A stretch of 64,000 nucleotides of DNA from contig JARVKI010000053.1 of assembly GCA_036674765.1 (NCBI GenBank), positions 243,140 through 307,139 on the forward strand, given 5' to 3'. A program made the translations under genes and the position numbers. The notes below the pieces were generated by a model. That model did no database searches. It was not told the origin of the DNA and saw nothing but the letters and a program-made list of their open reading frames with translations. Position 1 is the first letter of the stretch. Each line of letters starts with the position of its first letter. This document shows, piece after piece, positions 45,162 through 58,000 of the stretch. The DNA comes from Seiridium cupressi (lineage: Eukaryota; Ascomycota; Sordariomycetes; Amphisphaeriales; Sporocadaceae).

Positions 45162-46366
45162 CCCCGTCGTTAACATGGTGACTGTGATGCGCTAGTGAGT
45201 AGGCTCACGAGATGCTTCAAGTCTTTATATTTCCATAAAGTGGCCGGGTTGGTTGACATAATAAACGCCTGCCAGTGCAAGGTCAGGGGACAGTGAGAAG
45301 CTGTGCCGCGCTCCTTCAGAGATCCGCGCTGACCCACAGTGCGACGCACCGTACGATTTCGTGGTCTTTCGCAGATTGTTGCATGAACGGACCGTACCTG
45401 GAGTAAACACACTATCTCAATGTAAGAAAACGAGCCGAAGAGCATTGCTGTAAGCAGATGATCTTACGCGACCCCTCCGCCAAGTTCATTGCAATTCTTA
45501 CCAAGATATTCAACACATGGGATGCCAAGCAACCAACTTCTAAGTATACGGCTTCCCTGAATCTCAAAGTTTAGTAGTTGTTCAAGTTTACAAGTTTTCC
45601 AAATGTCTAAAACAGGCCGTGGAAATCTCCGACTCTGCCGGGTGAAACCTCGAAACCTCCCCTCCAAATCCAGAAGACGTAAGAAGTGCTGTAACGAATT
45701 ATATGTTCGAGCAAAGTTTAGGCTTTCTTACCGAAGACTGCTGTGTAAGTGTGGAATACATCATGATATTCATATCAGCGATTTCTTCGTCGAGAATGCT
45801 TGGTAAACTGTCAGGAGTTCGAAGCTCATGTTTTAAGGGCCAAAAAAAAAAAAAAAAAACCCTCCGATCAAGGGGTATATACTCCAAGCATACCTCAAAA
45901 TGACTAAAGCAGTACTCAAGCTGTCTCGGTAGAAGGTCTCCTTGGGCTTCTATTGGAAGCTGGGTTCTAAGTGAAACAAGAATATCCTATTTTGTTTTGT
46001 TTGAGCGCTGAAGCCGTGGAATCTTGGCAGTCATGGTAAGTATCTCCACAGATTGGTTCATCGTGTGCCATTACCAGTCTTGACTCATATGTCTTTAGAC
46101 CTAGAAGCTCATTCATATGAGACGAGGACGGAGTAGCGATGAATTGGAGATTAAGCAAGTTCTCAGCATATAACAAAATTCCGATTGAACATGAACGATC
46201 CGCCATGCCAATGAATGGTTGAGCATGTGTTCAAGACTGGCAAATCTTGCACTCGAGGTAATAGCATTCGAAGCACGTCACCAGATCATGGATTTATTTG
46301 GGGCTTTCACCAAGCTGGGTAACAACTCAATGTTGCACAGCCGACTCTTCTTAGTGACTGGCTTCA
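45162..46366. other. Intergenic region upstream of the GH63 gene
   Basis: About 1.2 kb holding the GH63 promoter and the 3' end of the cyclophilin gene, both on the minus strand. A run of 18 A residues lies at 45842-45859. No gene recognised. Confidence 0.45.
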
Positions 46367-47326
46367 TCACATTTCGCCAGACTGAGCGATAACTACGTCC
46401 ATATTTGGGACATCCTTGCCGCGATAGCCCGTTTTCGTTGCTTCCATCTTCTTCACTACATCCATTCCGTCGACGACCTTACCGAAGACGACATGCTTAC
46501 CGTCTAGAAAGGGTGTCGGTACGGTTGTTATGAAGAATTGTGAGCCGTTGGTCCCGGGTCCGGCATTCTTGAGACAAACGTCAGCAGATTTCCGCGTTTC
46601 TAGAAGGAGGTTGTATTTTACCGCCATCGAGAGCAAGCCTGGCTGGTCGTGCTTCAGGCGGAAGTTCTCGTCTGCGAAAGCCTTGGTCCCATATATGCAA
46701 GTACTGCCAGTCCCATCGCCGTTGAGGAAGTCGCCGCCTTGACACATGAAGTTGGGTATCTATTCCGTTGAGCTCTCAAAAAACTCCTGCCTAGTGCCAA
46801 GAAGCAGGACTCACTATTCTGTGGAATTTTGATCCCTTGTACCCTTGGGGCCTACCCATCGAGTTCTTCGACTCCCCGGTGCAGAACTGGCGGAAGTTCT
46901 CGGCTGTCTTGGGCACTACATCCTGAAAAAGTTCGAAGGTGATTCTGCCGAGAGGCTCTCCTGCGAAGAGTCAGATATAGCAAGCATCTAGGACCAGCCG
47001 GGTCGTCAATGTGAAGATTATATACAGGATCACGTGACGCAAAAGAAATACGAGCATTTAGCAGTACACGCGAGCAGTGTATGGAGTCATCACGAAGCAT
47101 TACTTACCACCGAGTGTTATATCGAAGAAGACCCTACGATACCGAAAAGTAAGCCCATGGTAAAACATTAGATTTCGTCCGACAGGCCATGACAAGCACA
47201 ACCAGCCAGCCAGATTGGGTAACGCCGAGCTCGCAAGCACACGAATGAAAAGTAGAACCGGGGGCTTGGGACAATCGGGGCCACTCACAGAGGGTTTCCC
47301 GAGGCTGGGAGCTGAGTTGGGGGCAT
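46367..47326 (-). CDS. Cyclophilin H-type peptidyl-prolyl isomerase
   Basis: Peptidyl-prolyl cis-trans isomerase of the CypH/USA-CyP group, associated in animals with the U4/U6.U5 snRNP. Five exons on the minus strand (47289-47326, 47108-47133, 46815-46960, 46622-46759, 46367-46567) give 182 residues. The first two are tiny (38 and 26 nt), but they join to [20 protein letters not shown] and then [12 protein letters not shown] in perfect frame. Active-site features are FHRI (R69), the QGGDF loop, and NGSQFFIT. The group is indicated by NGDGTG, ADENF and the ending IAQSGEM. The residue matching Trp121 of cyclophilin A, a cyclosporin contact, is Phe136 ([12 protein letters not shown]). The last intron, 46568-46621, is 54 nt with no in-frame stop, so its retention would insert 18 residues just before the NAGPG segment. 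Confidence 0.92.
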
Positions 47327-50300
47327 ATCGCTCGACCGTTCTCGCGATATGCAAGTCGTGCTACTGCTGGCAAATAGGGAATTCGTTTGCGGCCTGCCTC
47401 GGTGTCGTCAGAGACCGGGCACAAGACGGAGTTGCTGAGTGAGAGGTTGGAAGTCGGCAATTTGCGTCCCGGGGACGACCCACATTAGAGGGCATGCAGT
47501 AGCGCGGCTGTTAGCTCTACGTTGGATGGCAGGCGTTGAGGGGGAAGGGGGAAGGCGCGGGGCACGTGGAGTCGGCATTGTATGGAGGAGATGCAGGGAA
47601 TTATCAGAAGACGTTCATGTAGGTATTCCCACATGGTTTCCGCCAAGGCGTAGCAAACATTGAAGGCAAATACCCCATATTTAGTCGGTATGGGTGCGAG
47701 TTCATGGCGAAATCCCCGTGTACGTCTTGCGAGGAGCACCAGTAGTTTTTGTTTCATGTATCAAGAAACAAGGCTGCTTCTGCGAAACCCCAAAACATTG
47801 AGATCGGGCTATGCCCTCCTTCGCGACTTGGTGATCCGAGGATGCCGGAAACGCCTCCGCAAAGCCCTCAAGCCTAAAAGCCCAGGGCGCTGGGTCGCTT
47901 GCCCGCCTCCACACCGGACGCAACAAGGCGTTGAAAAAGCTTGTGTAACCCGGTGCTCAGTCTGACAGATACTCAAATCACCTATCGAGTGATCGACATG
48001 TCTGAACTGCATATATGTAGCCACGGCATGACCTCATGAGCACATAATAGTGGGCCGCAAGACAACTCTCGTGCCTCATCGCATGACCAGATTCTCGGTG
48101 GACCAGCTGTCTTGTCGTAATATCATGCCAAGCTCGGAGTATGCTGCAACTCTGAACCGCAGATTGTTGTCCATGGGGTTCAATCATGTTGCATACCCCT
48201 CTGGACATTGTTGCTATCACACTGCGGCGAATAAATACGCACTGCGTATTGGACACCGTTGGTTCCGCCATCATCATTCGTTTCACCTGGAGACTAGCTT
48301 GGAGTAATTACACGTACATTGTAGGATACGCTCAGTCCCATCCAGGTTGAACTCGTCACCAAGGGAAACACCGTCACATTCTTTCTTCTGGCATGCAAAT
48401 TTCGGTATCTGGAATTTGGAATTTCGCTGACTTGAAGCTGCGAACAGAGGCAGCTCTTACCAACCTCTGTCTTGCTGTAGATGTTGAATGCCACCGACCT
48501 TCAAGCGCTTGACCACACACTGAACCGCGGCTGCCAAGTGAGGTTCTCAAACAACAACTACACCAGTATCCGATAAATGAGAGAGAAGCCCTGTCAACAT
48601 TATGCATCGTCCGATATTGAGTGCTAGCATGTGCAATAACCACATCCGGCAGGCATCGTTCTGACAAGGCCCACCAAGTATTCTGCCAGGCTGATGTAAA
48701 CAGCACATATTGATCAACACCATCTTCACATATCGAACGTGTGCCGTCTGGATTCGATCAGCATAGTTGCTTATCTGGGTGTTATGCAGGCGAGCCGCTA
48801 ATTTCAGCGCACTCTGGAGCACCGATCCTGCAGCTTGTGATTACAGTCAGCATTCCGGCAAGCCGAGTGTTGATCACAGGTCTCCCAGCGGAATAGTATT
48901 TGGTGGTTTCCGGAGCTATGTATTGAGGCGCTGTAAGCGCCCTGTCTTGGAGATAAGGCGGACCACCAAACAAAAAAGCTGGGGTGTTACCGTTGCAAAA
49001 TTCGCGGAGGGCATGATCACAACATGTCCAAGAGTTGACATAGATCTCTCGAGGCTGAAGCCCGTCTGCGAGAAGCCGAACCCGCAGCTCATGGGCGCCA
49101 GTGAAAACCAAAGAAGTTTCATTCAGCTCAAGAAACCTAGAGCTGCCCTTGCATTGGCTGCACCATGCTTAGCGCTGAGTCCCGAACTGCAGATGCCAAA
49201 CCAACCTGCATTACTGACTGGCGAAAAAGAAAAAGGGAAAAGAAAAAGTCAACAATTTGAGCACCAAACCATATCCTGAGTGTCTGAAAATACCTACATA
49301 ACACGAGTCATCACCGCAATGTGGACAGGGCATAGTTTTCCCGGGTTCACAAGCAGAAATAAAAGTCTATGACAGTTGATACTTAGTTACATATATCTAG
49401 GTAGGTGTGCTTCAGGGAACCTAGTCAACTGTACCTTGGGCAGGTTGTCGTAAGCGAAGGCAGGTAAAAAGGGCACATCCTTTAGCTTGCATAATGGATG
49501 TGTTCATGGATGGGCGAACACTCTAATCTACTGGCAACGCTGCCTTCAGCCATGCTACAATGCAAAACACGAAATTCCGTCCATTTCGGGATGCCCGTTA
49601 TCGAGATTTGGCAACGCCAGCTGCGAATGGCATTGCGCGGTGGATCCAGAGGTCCCTTGATTTCTTCTGAAGAGAAGGACGAGAAGATGTTGACGCTGGT
49701 GCATCTACCGATATGCATTGACCACCGCCTCTTTCCCACGATCCTAGCGAATCTGACGCAGGATCCCACCATTCACAGCTCTGGACTCGATGACGCTATG
49801 CGGCATGCGCTAAAATAAAGCAATCCTCCGTCACCACAGAGCTGACAGGGGGTCGTCGACATGCGATGATTTGAGATTCCTGAGGATGGAGTGAACTGAC
49901 TGAGGCTAGCTTTGTTATGGTAATGGACTTGAACGACTCGCAAGAAGACCCATTGGTTAGTAGGTTTTCTTACAACAGGTAGTCTGACTACATGGGCATG
50001 CTGGGGAGCCGTTCTCGAGTTAGGAAGATACTGGCTCTCGGGCCAGCCGTTCGCAGGTGGACTTTTTTTCTTCTTTGTTCCTTTTAATTGTTTCGGCTTT
50101 GGATTTGGAGCCATTGAAGATGTAAAGGCGCCCGGTGGATAGGTACATGTGTAGCGCGGATCACTCGACACGAGACCTAGCACCAAGATTGCCTAGGCCT
50201 GTCGCACCCCAAACCTTGGCGGCCAAGAGCATCGATCTGGGGGAGTTCCAAGGTGCCAACTTTCCGCCCAGGCTGATAATGAATACTCGCACGGATTGAT

Positions 50301-51029
50301 CTCAAATCACGACCTGACTGGAAGCTGTCAACAGATTGATTTGCCAGCATCGAGTAGAGTGGGCAAGGGGGCAGCTCAGCCAGGTGCTCCAGTAATACCT
50401 AGTAGGAAATCGACCTGCTGGGGGGGGGCCCTGCAAGAGACGGCTCAATTTAGTCCCAGAAGTGCTGGTTCTCAAGGCCCAGGGCCCCGACCACCCGCAC
50501 CGGCCACACACCACTTGCAGTTCCACTTTCACTTTCACTTTCACTTTCACAGACAGTCCGCGCAACCTTTCGATTCATGCGCCCCCCTTGGTATTTGTTC
50601 CCTTGCCTGCGGCTTTGCCTGTGAGCTGCACCAACTGACGAGAGCGAGTGGCGCCCTTTTGCTCCACCTTGCAGCCAGCCCGAACGAACTTGCCTTAATA
50701 ACCTCTCTATCTCTTCGTCGCCCTTGGGCTAAGTTCGTCACTCCCACTCGGTCTCTGCCGCAGCAGCATCAATTTCGTCGACTCACATCTCGCTGTCGCC
50801 ATTTCTGGTTCTGCTTTTCTACTTAATTGTCAGAGAAGCATAACCATCGCGGAACCCCAGGACACCATTACGCGCAGCACTCTCTCTTGATGGAAAGGCT
50901 GCGCTAGAGCGGCGGGCCGGTAATTGCGAGCAGCACTCCGCGAAAACGGGTCGGTTCGCCGATATCATCAACTTTACCTTTTTTCCCATCTGAGGCCATC
51001 AATCGTCGACCTCGTCGTCCATACTCAAC
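47327..51029. other. 3.7-kb region without a confident gene
   Basis: The longest frames are 48767-49279 (+, 170 codons) and 49773-50186 (-, 137 codons). The latter contains an internal Met at 50114 followed by a Lys-rich stretch (MAPNPKPKQLKGTKKKKSPP), which looks like a genuine basic N-terminus, but I cannot extend it to a known protein. From about 50290 on, the plus strand is C/T-rich and probably forms the leader of the RING gene at 51030. Homopolymer G runs of nine occur near 50420. No transposon or RNA gene recognised. Confidence 0.4.
50524..50550 (+). repeat. CACTTT hexanucleotide tandem repeat
   Basis: Four perfect copies of CACTTT followed by CAC, about 480 bp before the start codon of the RING-H2 gene. 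It lies in a pyrimidine-rich stretch that is probably promoter or 5' leader. Confidence 0.9.
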
Positions 51030-52576
51030 ATGGCTATCTTCAATCAAGCCTTCGTCGACGGTGCTCATGCCGTCGCAAGGGCTGTTGCGCGGCAGGCTAG
51101 CGACACAGCCTCTTCAGTCGTCTCGTCGACCATCACATCAGCGATAAACAGCGCTACGGGATCGGCGACGTCGACCGCACTGCCGTCCGTCACCAGTCCA
51201 GCATCCAGCTCACTGCCCTCTTCAATTACCAGCACCGCTCCCGATCCCGCGTCGAGTACTAACTCGGGCGGCGGAAACAATGGCAGCACCGGGACTAGCT
51301 CTCCTCTATTGTTCTTCGTTGCTCTGGGATTTGGTGTGGTTTTTACCAACCTCTGGTAAGCAGGAGGAAACCCCGAGGTTTCTTCCCATCGAATAGACTC
51401 TGACAACACCACAGGATTATCGTTGGTGTTAAGTACTGCTTCCGATACAATGCTCGGAACCGCCAAATGCGTGGGCTCGATGAGAACGGAGACCCAATCA
51501 ATTTGGAAAACATGCCGACGAGGCCGCATCGCCGCCGTCGGGAAAAGAAGCTTATGACCATGGATGAGGTCAATGACAAGTTTCCAATGATGAAGTACAA
51601 AACCTGGGTTGCCGACCGTGCTAAGGAGGGGTTGCCGACGACAGGAGGGGTATCGGCGCCACCCAGCCGTGCCAACAGCGTTAGAAGTGTCGAGGGAATC
51701 GTGCCCGAGGTGCCCGCGAAGGAGAGGGAGTCTAGCGAAGTTACCACGGCAGCCGGGGACAAGTCCAATACTGGAAACGTAGATGGTGCTACCAACAACA
51801 CAGCGGACAACGACATCCCTCTCACACAGACACAAACCGCCGGGAGCATTATGACAAAGGACCCCGATAGAGGCCATGCTAGTGATGACGAGGATGACGA
51901 CGATCATATTAACGCTGCTGTACCCCCCGAGCTGCTCGCCACCTCGGGCGATACTTGTGCTATTTGTATCGATACCCTGGAAGACGACGATGACGTTCGT
52001 GGGTTGACTTGTGGTCATGCCTTCCACGCTGTGTGTCTCGATCCTTGGTTGACAAACCGGAGGGCGTGCTGTCCTCTCTGTAAGGCTGACTACTACACTC
52101 CCAAGCCAAGGCCGCCGCCCGCGGATGGCGATGCCAATAACGCTGCGGCTTCAAATCCTGCCGATCCCTCAAGGAATAATGGCCGTCTGAACATGCCACG
52201 CCAGCCTCAAAGATCGCTCACGGGATGGACTTTGAGAGATGGACCACGCTCTATCTTAGGACGCTATGGGAACTCTACAAACATTGATTCTCATGGGCGA
52301 CCAAGGAGGAGTGACCGAGACAGACGGCGTCCTGCGAATAGTCGTGGCACCAGTCGTACCACCAGTCGTGCAAACAGCCGCGCTACTCGCACTACCACGG
52401 CCGCTGCTCCTAGCCAGGATCCCGAACAGCAAGCAAGCTGGCTCACTAGAGTGAGGAATCGGCTTCCGACGTTTAGGCAAAATGCTGGTACAACTGGACC
52501 GACCGCGTCTAGTGCTAACAACGCCGAGCCAATGACCCCGTCCCAGCTCGAGGCAGGGACACGTGCAAGTAGCTGA
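51030..52576 (+). CDS. Membrane-anchored RING-H2 E3 ubiquitin ligase
   Basis: Exons 51030-51355 and 51415-52576 join in phase 2 to give 495 residues. The splice falls inside the only membrane helix (about residues 91-117), turning ...VVFTNLW into IIVGVKYCF, which supports the intron. The first 90 residues are Ser/Thr/Ala-rich, likely luminal and O-glycosylated. A cytosolic part follows with a RING-H2 finger at residues 290-331: CAIC, then CGHAFHAVC and CPLC, with the usual WL between (DPWLTNRRACCPLC). The tail is Arg/Ser-rich with a degenerate SRT/NSR repeat. The layout matches fungal ER/Golgi or vacuolar membrane ligases. The substrate is unknown. The long pyrimidine-rich leader upstream, with a hexanucleotide repeat, suggests a long 5' untranslated region. 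Confidence 0.88.
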
Positions 52577-53327
52577 GGTCAATCGATAACTAATATATAT
52601 TCGTCTCCGTCTTGTGCACAACTTTCTGGCCTTGTACATTAGTTCACGACCTTTACGACACATACCTGACTTGGCGACCATCCTGAAGAGAGTTTGTTTT
52701 GGAAGCGGCATTCCTCATGCAAAGCTAAGGCGTTCCTCGATCGGGGAAGGTTGACCGAAGAACTCCCAACACCACTGACGGATATGAAATATGGCGAAAT
52801 TCAAGGGATATTCATAGAGAGATATGACATAGCGGGGAGTTTGCCTCGCTACTGCTGCATTTTCTGCTTCTGCTTTTTAAATGATCTTCATCTTTTGGGT
52901 GAGGGAAGGGAATATATCCCTCGAGTCAACTGGGGTACTGCATCATATGGTGAGGGAGGTGTTTAGGGGAAACATCTTTGTAGTTACTCGCTCTGGAATA
53001 ACGGATGTAATGGAGTACGGCGAAAGTAACAACATAGGTAGCACGATGAAAACACGCAACAATTTTAACATTGTACGCTTGATGTCATGTCTTTTAAATT
53101 CCGTTCCGTACCATGTCCTGCCAGTAGGATTTACGTCAAAGCCGGCGTGGTGCTCGTTACTTCACAGGGGATGCACTGTTGGTCGCCTCTGGAACGCAGA
53201 CCTAGCGACCTTTAGAGTCTGAAAGCCCGGGACAGGTATCGAGTGCCATCTCATACTTCCACTCTTGGCGTATATCACGAGACATATCCATATGGTATAT
53301 AGTCTTTTGCGCGAACCCGTAGAGGCA
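52577..53327. other. Convergent intergenic region
   Basis: About 750 bp between the stop codons of the RING gene (+) and the GPALPP gene (-). Only chance frames seen. Confidence 0.5.
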
Positions 53328-54377
53328 TCACAGATATTTCCCTTTACTAAAGCGACCCCCGAAATCCGCGGCTTTATTCATGAGTTCGCGCCGCTGCGCC
53401 GTTCCAATCTTGCTGCCGCTTCGCATGTCTTTCTCCCAGTCAAACCCGCGCTTACTTGGGTCATCCTCCTCGGCCTCAATGCGTCCCCCCTTGCCGCCTT
53501 CCTGCTGTTGATGTGCAGCATACAGGCTCGGACCCCGGGCTGCTTCCAGGTTCGCGCGAATCTGCTCCTCCTTCGCCTGTTCTTCTTTTGTCCTCCTGTC
53601 AGAGCTACTAATGCCAGACCCCGTCCCGGCGCCAGCTGTACCTCCGCGGCCCAACACCGCATTTTCAAGCCGCTGCCGCTTCTGCTCTGGCGTCTCGGTC
53701 CATATACTGCTGATCTCGCCCGCCGCGCCTCCCCCTCCTCCTGCTGCAGCGCGAGGTCCGGAGTTGAACTTCCGCGCCTTGATTTGCGTTGGGTCTGCGG
53801 CCCGCGCCGAGCCAGCAGTGGGGGGTACGATCATCCAGTCATCGCGCTTAGGCGCCTTTGGATTTGCTGCTTCGAGTGCGGCGGCTTCTAGGGCTTGCGA
53901 CTGGCGTGCGAGATGGGTATTAGAAGATGGAAGAGAGGGTCCATAATCGTCGTCCGAGTCCGAATCGGAATTCGGAGAGCCGGGTGGTCGTTGGGCTAAG
54001 GGGGCAGGAGGCGGAGCGGGCCCCATGACGCGTTTAGATGCGCCGGAAGATGCCTCGGGCATTGCTGTAGGTTTTGATGCCGGGCCTGGTGCTGGCCCGG
54101 CATCTGAATCTGAATCTGAGTCGTCGAGACTGATCTCATTGGTATTTGAGGGTGGTAGCGCTGGGCCAATTGTGGTTTTCGAGTCGCTGCCGGAGGCAGG
54201 CATTGATGGCCCTATAGAAGACACATTCGGTATTGAAGGTCCATATTCATCTTCTGAGGTGTCGTCGTTGTTCTTCGGCGCTCGCTTGGATGGCGGGGAG
54301 TCCGCCTCTCCATCATCGCCTGATGTGCGCTTGCGCTTCGTGGGTGATGGCGGCATTTGGGGTCCTATTGAGGCCAT
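53328..54377 (-). CDS. GPALPP motif / DUF3752 protein
   Basis: Single exon, 349 residues from the Met at 54377 (MASIGPQMPP). It carries repeated G-P-x-[LMIP]-P motifs (IGPQMPP, YGPSIPN, IGPSMPA, IGPALPP, MGPAPPP, YGPSLPS) in an acidic, disordered N-terminal half. The C-terminal domain fits DUF3752: DDWMIVPP, ARKFNSGP, IWTETPEQKRQRLEN and an ending in FDWEKDMRSGSKIGTAQRRE. Family members are nuclear proteins conserved from fungi to animals (GPALPP1), and the molecular role is unclear. An upstream in-frame Met at 54425 exists, but starting at MASIGP puts the first motif at the N-terminus, as is usual. The gene is divergent from VPS8. Confidence 0.88.
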   Translation of the reverse strand: MASIGPQMPPSPTKRKRTSGDDGEADSPPSKRAPKNNDDTSEDEYGPSIPNVSSIGPSMPASGSDSKTTIGPALPPSNTNEISLDDSDSDSDAGPAPGPASKPTAMPEASSGASKRVMGPAPPPAPLAQRPPGSPNSDSDSDDDYGPSLPSSNTHLARQSQALEAAALEAANPKAPKRDDWMIVPPTAGSARAADPTQIKARKFNSGPRAAAGGGGGAAGEISSIWTETPEQKRQRLENAVLGRGGTAGAGTGSGISSSDRRTKEEQAKEEQIRANLEAARGPSLYAAHQQQEGGKGGRIEAEEDDPSKRGFDWEKDMRSGSKIGTAQRRELMNKAADFGGRFSKGKYL

Positions 54378-55030
54378 GTTGATGGTATATGTGCCTCCTC
54401 TCTGATAGTGTCGTCCTTGCGCCAATGGCAGCAGAGTTCAGAGAGTAGCACCGTTGATCGTAGTTGAGATGTAGGTAGATTGTCGAAAATCGAATTTGGA
54501 ATTCTGGCGCATTGAGACGCGTCCGAGAGCTTGGAGACGCACTGGCCAATGATGCAACCTAACTGATGTAAGTTAATGTAGTGATGGCTGGGGACACTCC
54601 TATCAGCAGCCGAAAAGCCCGTGCCTGGGTCCTGGGTCCCCTGCTAGTGAGCGGCACAGTTGCTGATTGGTGCTGTGCCAGCTTGAGCTTCGCATGTGCT
54701 GCAAGGCAAGGCAGAACCTCGAAAGAGCCCATGAGTCGCTACTTTGCTGCAACTCCACCATAGCCGGTTGCTACGGTCTCTGGTGATCTTTTGAGCGTGG
54801 CTATTCACGTCCGGAGAACTGTACCGCTCGCACTACTCAGAAGCAGTCTGGTCAGCTCGATACCCAAGCTCGATCCACTCGGGAGCTACAACAACAGCAA
54901 AGCTGAGACCAGGAAGCAGGACAACGACCCTGCGCAGCGGAACAATCCTAGTATCGCAAGAGAGACCATGCGCTGCGTTGGCCAATTCCGATGAGGACAG
55001 TCAGTCAGAGGAGGATGATGAGCGAGCATA
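54378..55030. other. Divergent promoter region between the GPALPP gene and VPS8
   Basis: About 650 bp between two start codons on opposite strands. Only short chance frames are present. No specific sites assigned. Confidence 0.45.
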
Positions 55031-58000
55031 ATGGCCGAAGACCACGTAGATCTGCCTCCGACGGAGGACCTGGCCTCCAGCGACGAGGAGACGATAAAGG
55101 GGGATCAAGATCACGACCACATCGCTGAGATACTTGAAGAGGAAAGAAGAGACGATTCTGCCGCTCCACCCAGCGACAATGGGACCGTCGTGAACCGCTA
55201 TCGCCAGCTGTTACGCGAGCAAGATGATACGTCGGATTCGGGGTCTTTGGAGGGGTTGCCAAAGAGAGTAGGAAGTCCAATTGATTCGTTGCTCTCTGTT
55301 CCCGACGATACTCCTTCGATCCAGGTGAGGTGGCAGCTCTCTCCTGAGAAGCGTGAGCTAAACGAATATGCAGGGCTCAGCGCTAAGCTCCCCGGGCAGC
55401 AGTGTCCTTCCCTCGGTAGCATCACGACCTGGCCTCAGCAGCCCGACGCCGTCCTTCAGACCGTTTGACAGGAGGTTCCAGTCGCGCATAGCCTCCCCAT
55501 CGATACTGTCTCCTCGCCCATCCTCTCCGGCTTTCCTGACTAGTCACAGTCGGACAGCGTCACTGAGTAGCCAGTTTCTACTAGATCCTGGCGAGACCGA
55601 TACACCGTCACCTCCATGGGAAGTTGTACGATGGACGCGACTGAAGAAGCTGAATGGACAGGCGTTCTCAGAAGCCGGACGGCGCAACTTCGGTTCGCCC
55701 ACATGTATTGCCGTTTCTGCTTCTATAGTTCTGGGAACCTCCAAGGGTATAATCTTAATGTTTGATTACAACCAAAACCTCAAGATGATCATGGGACCGG
55801 GTACCAAAGGTGAGTAAGCGAACTACAAGGGAAGCTACTCTCACTGACGTGGCTGCAGCTGTCGAGTCAGGGCCTGTCACCGCCATCGCCATCTCCGCTG
55901 ACCATACTACTCTTGCTGGTGGTCATGCAAATGGCAACATCTTCACATGGGACACTAATAGGGCCTCACGACCCTTCTTGACAATTCTTCATTTGGAGCC
56001 GAGCCAGCTCCAGAACAGGACCGTTGATGGTCATGTGCCAGATGTTGCTATCACTCACCTGGGATTTCTAGGCACTCGACATACTGCTTTGGTCTCTGCG
56101 GATGACCGGGGCATGGCTTTCTCCCATTTAGCAACGAGAGGGACTGGTGCATTGGGTAGGACTGTCAAGACAGTAAGGATACTTGGGCGTTATCCAAATG
56201 CCCCAATACCAGCTGGCAAAACCCTAAAACCAAGTACTGTGCTGGCTTTTGCGCCTCTTCCACTCGGGAATATCGAACGAGCCACGGACTCTATGGGTTT
56301 AACAGCAATGTTGACCCCTTATTTACTAGTCATTGTCTCAACCACACCAATAGCGCAGACGCAACACAAATCAGCACGCCCGAAGGATGTCGCGCCCCAT
56401 GGCGCCATGAGTGGGTGTCTGGCGTGGTTCCCGGCAGTCAAGCTGAAGGTCCCAGACCCGAACACTGGAAGCACCATGTCCAAAGTCAAGCTCGTATACT
56501 GTTGGTCAAACGTCTTGACCATCCTCGATGTCGATGAGGTTCCGACCGAAGACAAGGACAAGCCGCCAAGTCTCAAGTTCAAAGCACGAAGCCGGTGGAA
56601 ATGTGAAGAAGCTATTGTGGCTGTACAATGGCTCAGTCGCTCCGTGCTCACTGTCTTGACCATTTCCCAAAGGCTTATCGTACTCGAAGATCGAAGCATG
56701 CGGATGACGGAAGCTTTCGATCTCATACATAAACATATATACCACACAGATCTGTTCTCGCAACAGCTGCACGCTCTCGTGGAACAACTAGATGAAGACG
56801 ACACTTCAATGCATGGCGTAGTTGCCGATGCGTTTTACATGAGTCTCAAGGCTTATAAAGGGCGGCTGTTTTTGCTTGGCTTCAATGATGTATCGATTGG
56901 CACACTATCGAATTGGGCCGATCGACTGATAGCTCTAATGGAGAATGGCGACTACGTTGGGGCTATACAGCTTGCGACTTCGTACTACACTGGCGATGCC
57001 GACAAACTCACTGTAGGGCTACCGGAGGATACAGGTTCGCGACATCAGATTGTTCAGGACAAACTAGTTGAAATCATGAGCGCTTCGCTGAAGTATGCTT
57101 TTGGTCAGAGACAGAAGAACAAGGCTTCTGCAGATGATCAGCACCTTCAGGACTTGGCTGAGACGTGCTTCGTTGCCTGCCAGAGCATCGGGGACACGGA
57201 CTTCCTATTTGATGAGATGTGGGAATGGTATGAAGATGGGGATGTGCAAGGCATCTTTCTGGAGACCATGGAGCCATACATTCTAGAACAAACGATAAGA
57301 ATGGTGCCACCAACGGTCGTCAAAGCTATGGTTACGCATTTCGTTAGCAAAGGTTGGGAAAGTCGACTCGAGGAGATGATTTGTCACATGGAAACGGCAA
57401 CCCTGGACATTGACGAGATCACCCTACTTTGCAAGCAACATGGCCTTTATGATGCTCTTATATATGTGTGGAACCAAGCTCTCAACGATCATATAACACC
57501 CATGATCGATCTCATCACCCTTCTGATCCCTCTCATGCAAGACGGGGATCGAGAATCTGGCAATATCATGAACGACGAAATTTTCGGCGTCAATGCGCTC
57601 AAGATGTTCCCTTACTTGTCATACACGCTGACTGGGAGAATCTACCCTACCGGCGAAACTATGGATGATGAGACAGCTGCCCAAGCCAAAGCTGAAATAT
57701 ACTGGTTCTTGTTTTCTGGCCAGGTCATCACGTGGCCTAAAGGAAGCAACAAGGCTTTTCGCACCAAGCCGTCTCCCAGCGAAGAGCCCTCGTTCCCATA
57801 TCTTCGCATGGTTCTCAGGTTTGACGCGCCAAGCTTCCTGAGTGCGTTGAACGAGGCTTTCGAGGATTCCTTTCTCAATGAATCCCAGGAGAAGCACTTG
57901 AATGGAGGCAAGGGCAAAGATCTACCAGAAGAACAAATCTTTGGGCTCACTGTTGATCGACAATACGTTATAACCATCCTCTTGGAGATTATGAACCCTG

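Noticed and set aside
48767..49279. 170-codon plus-strand frame
   Set aside because: No recognisable domain or splice pattern. It resembles random translation.
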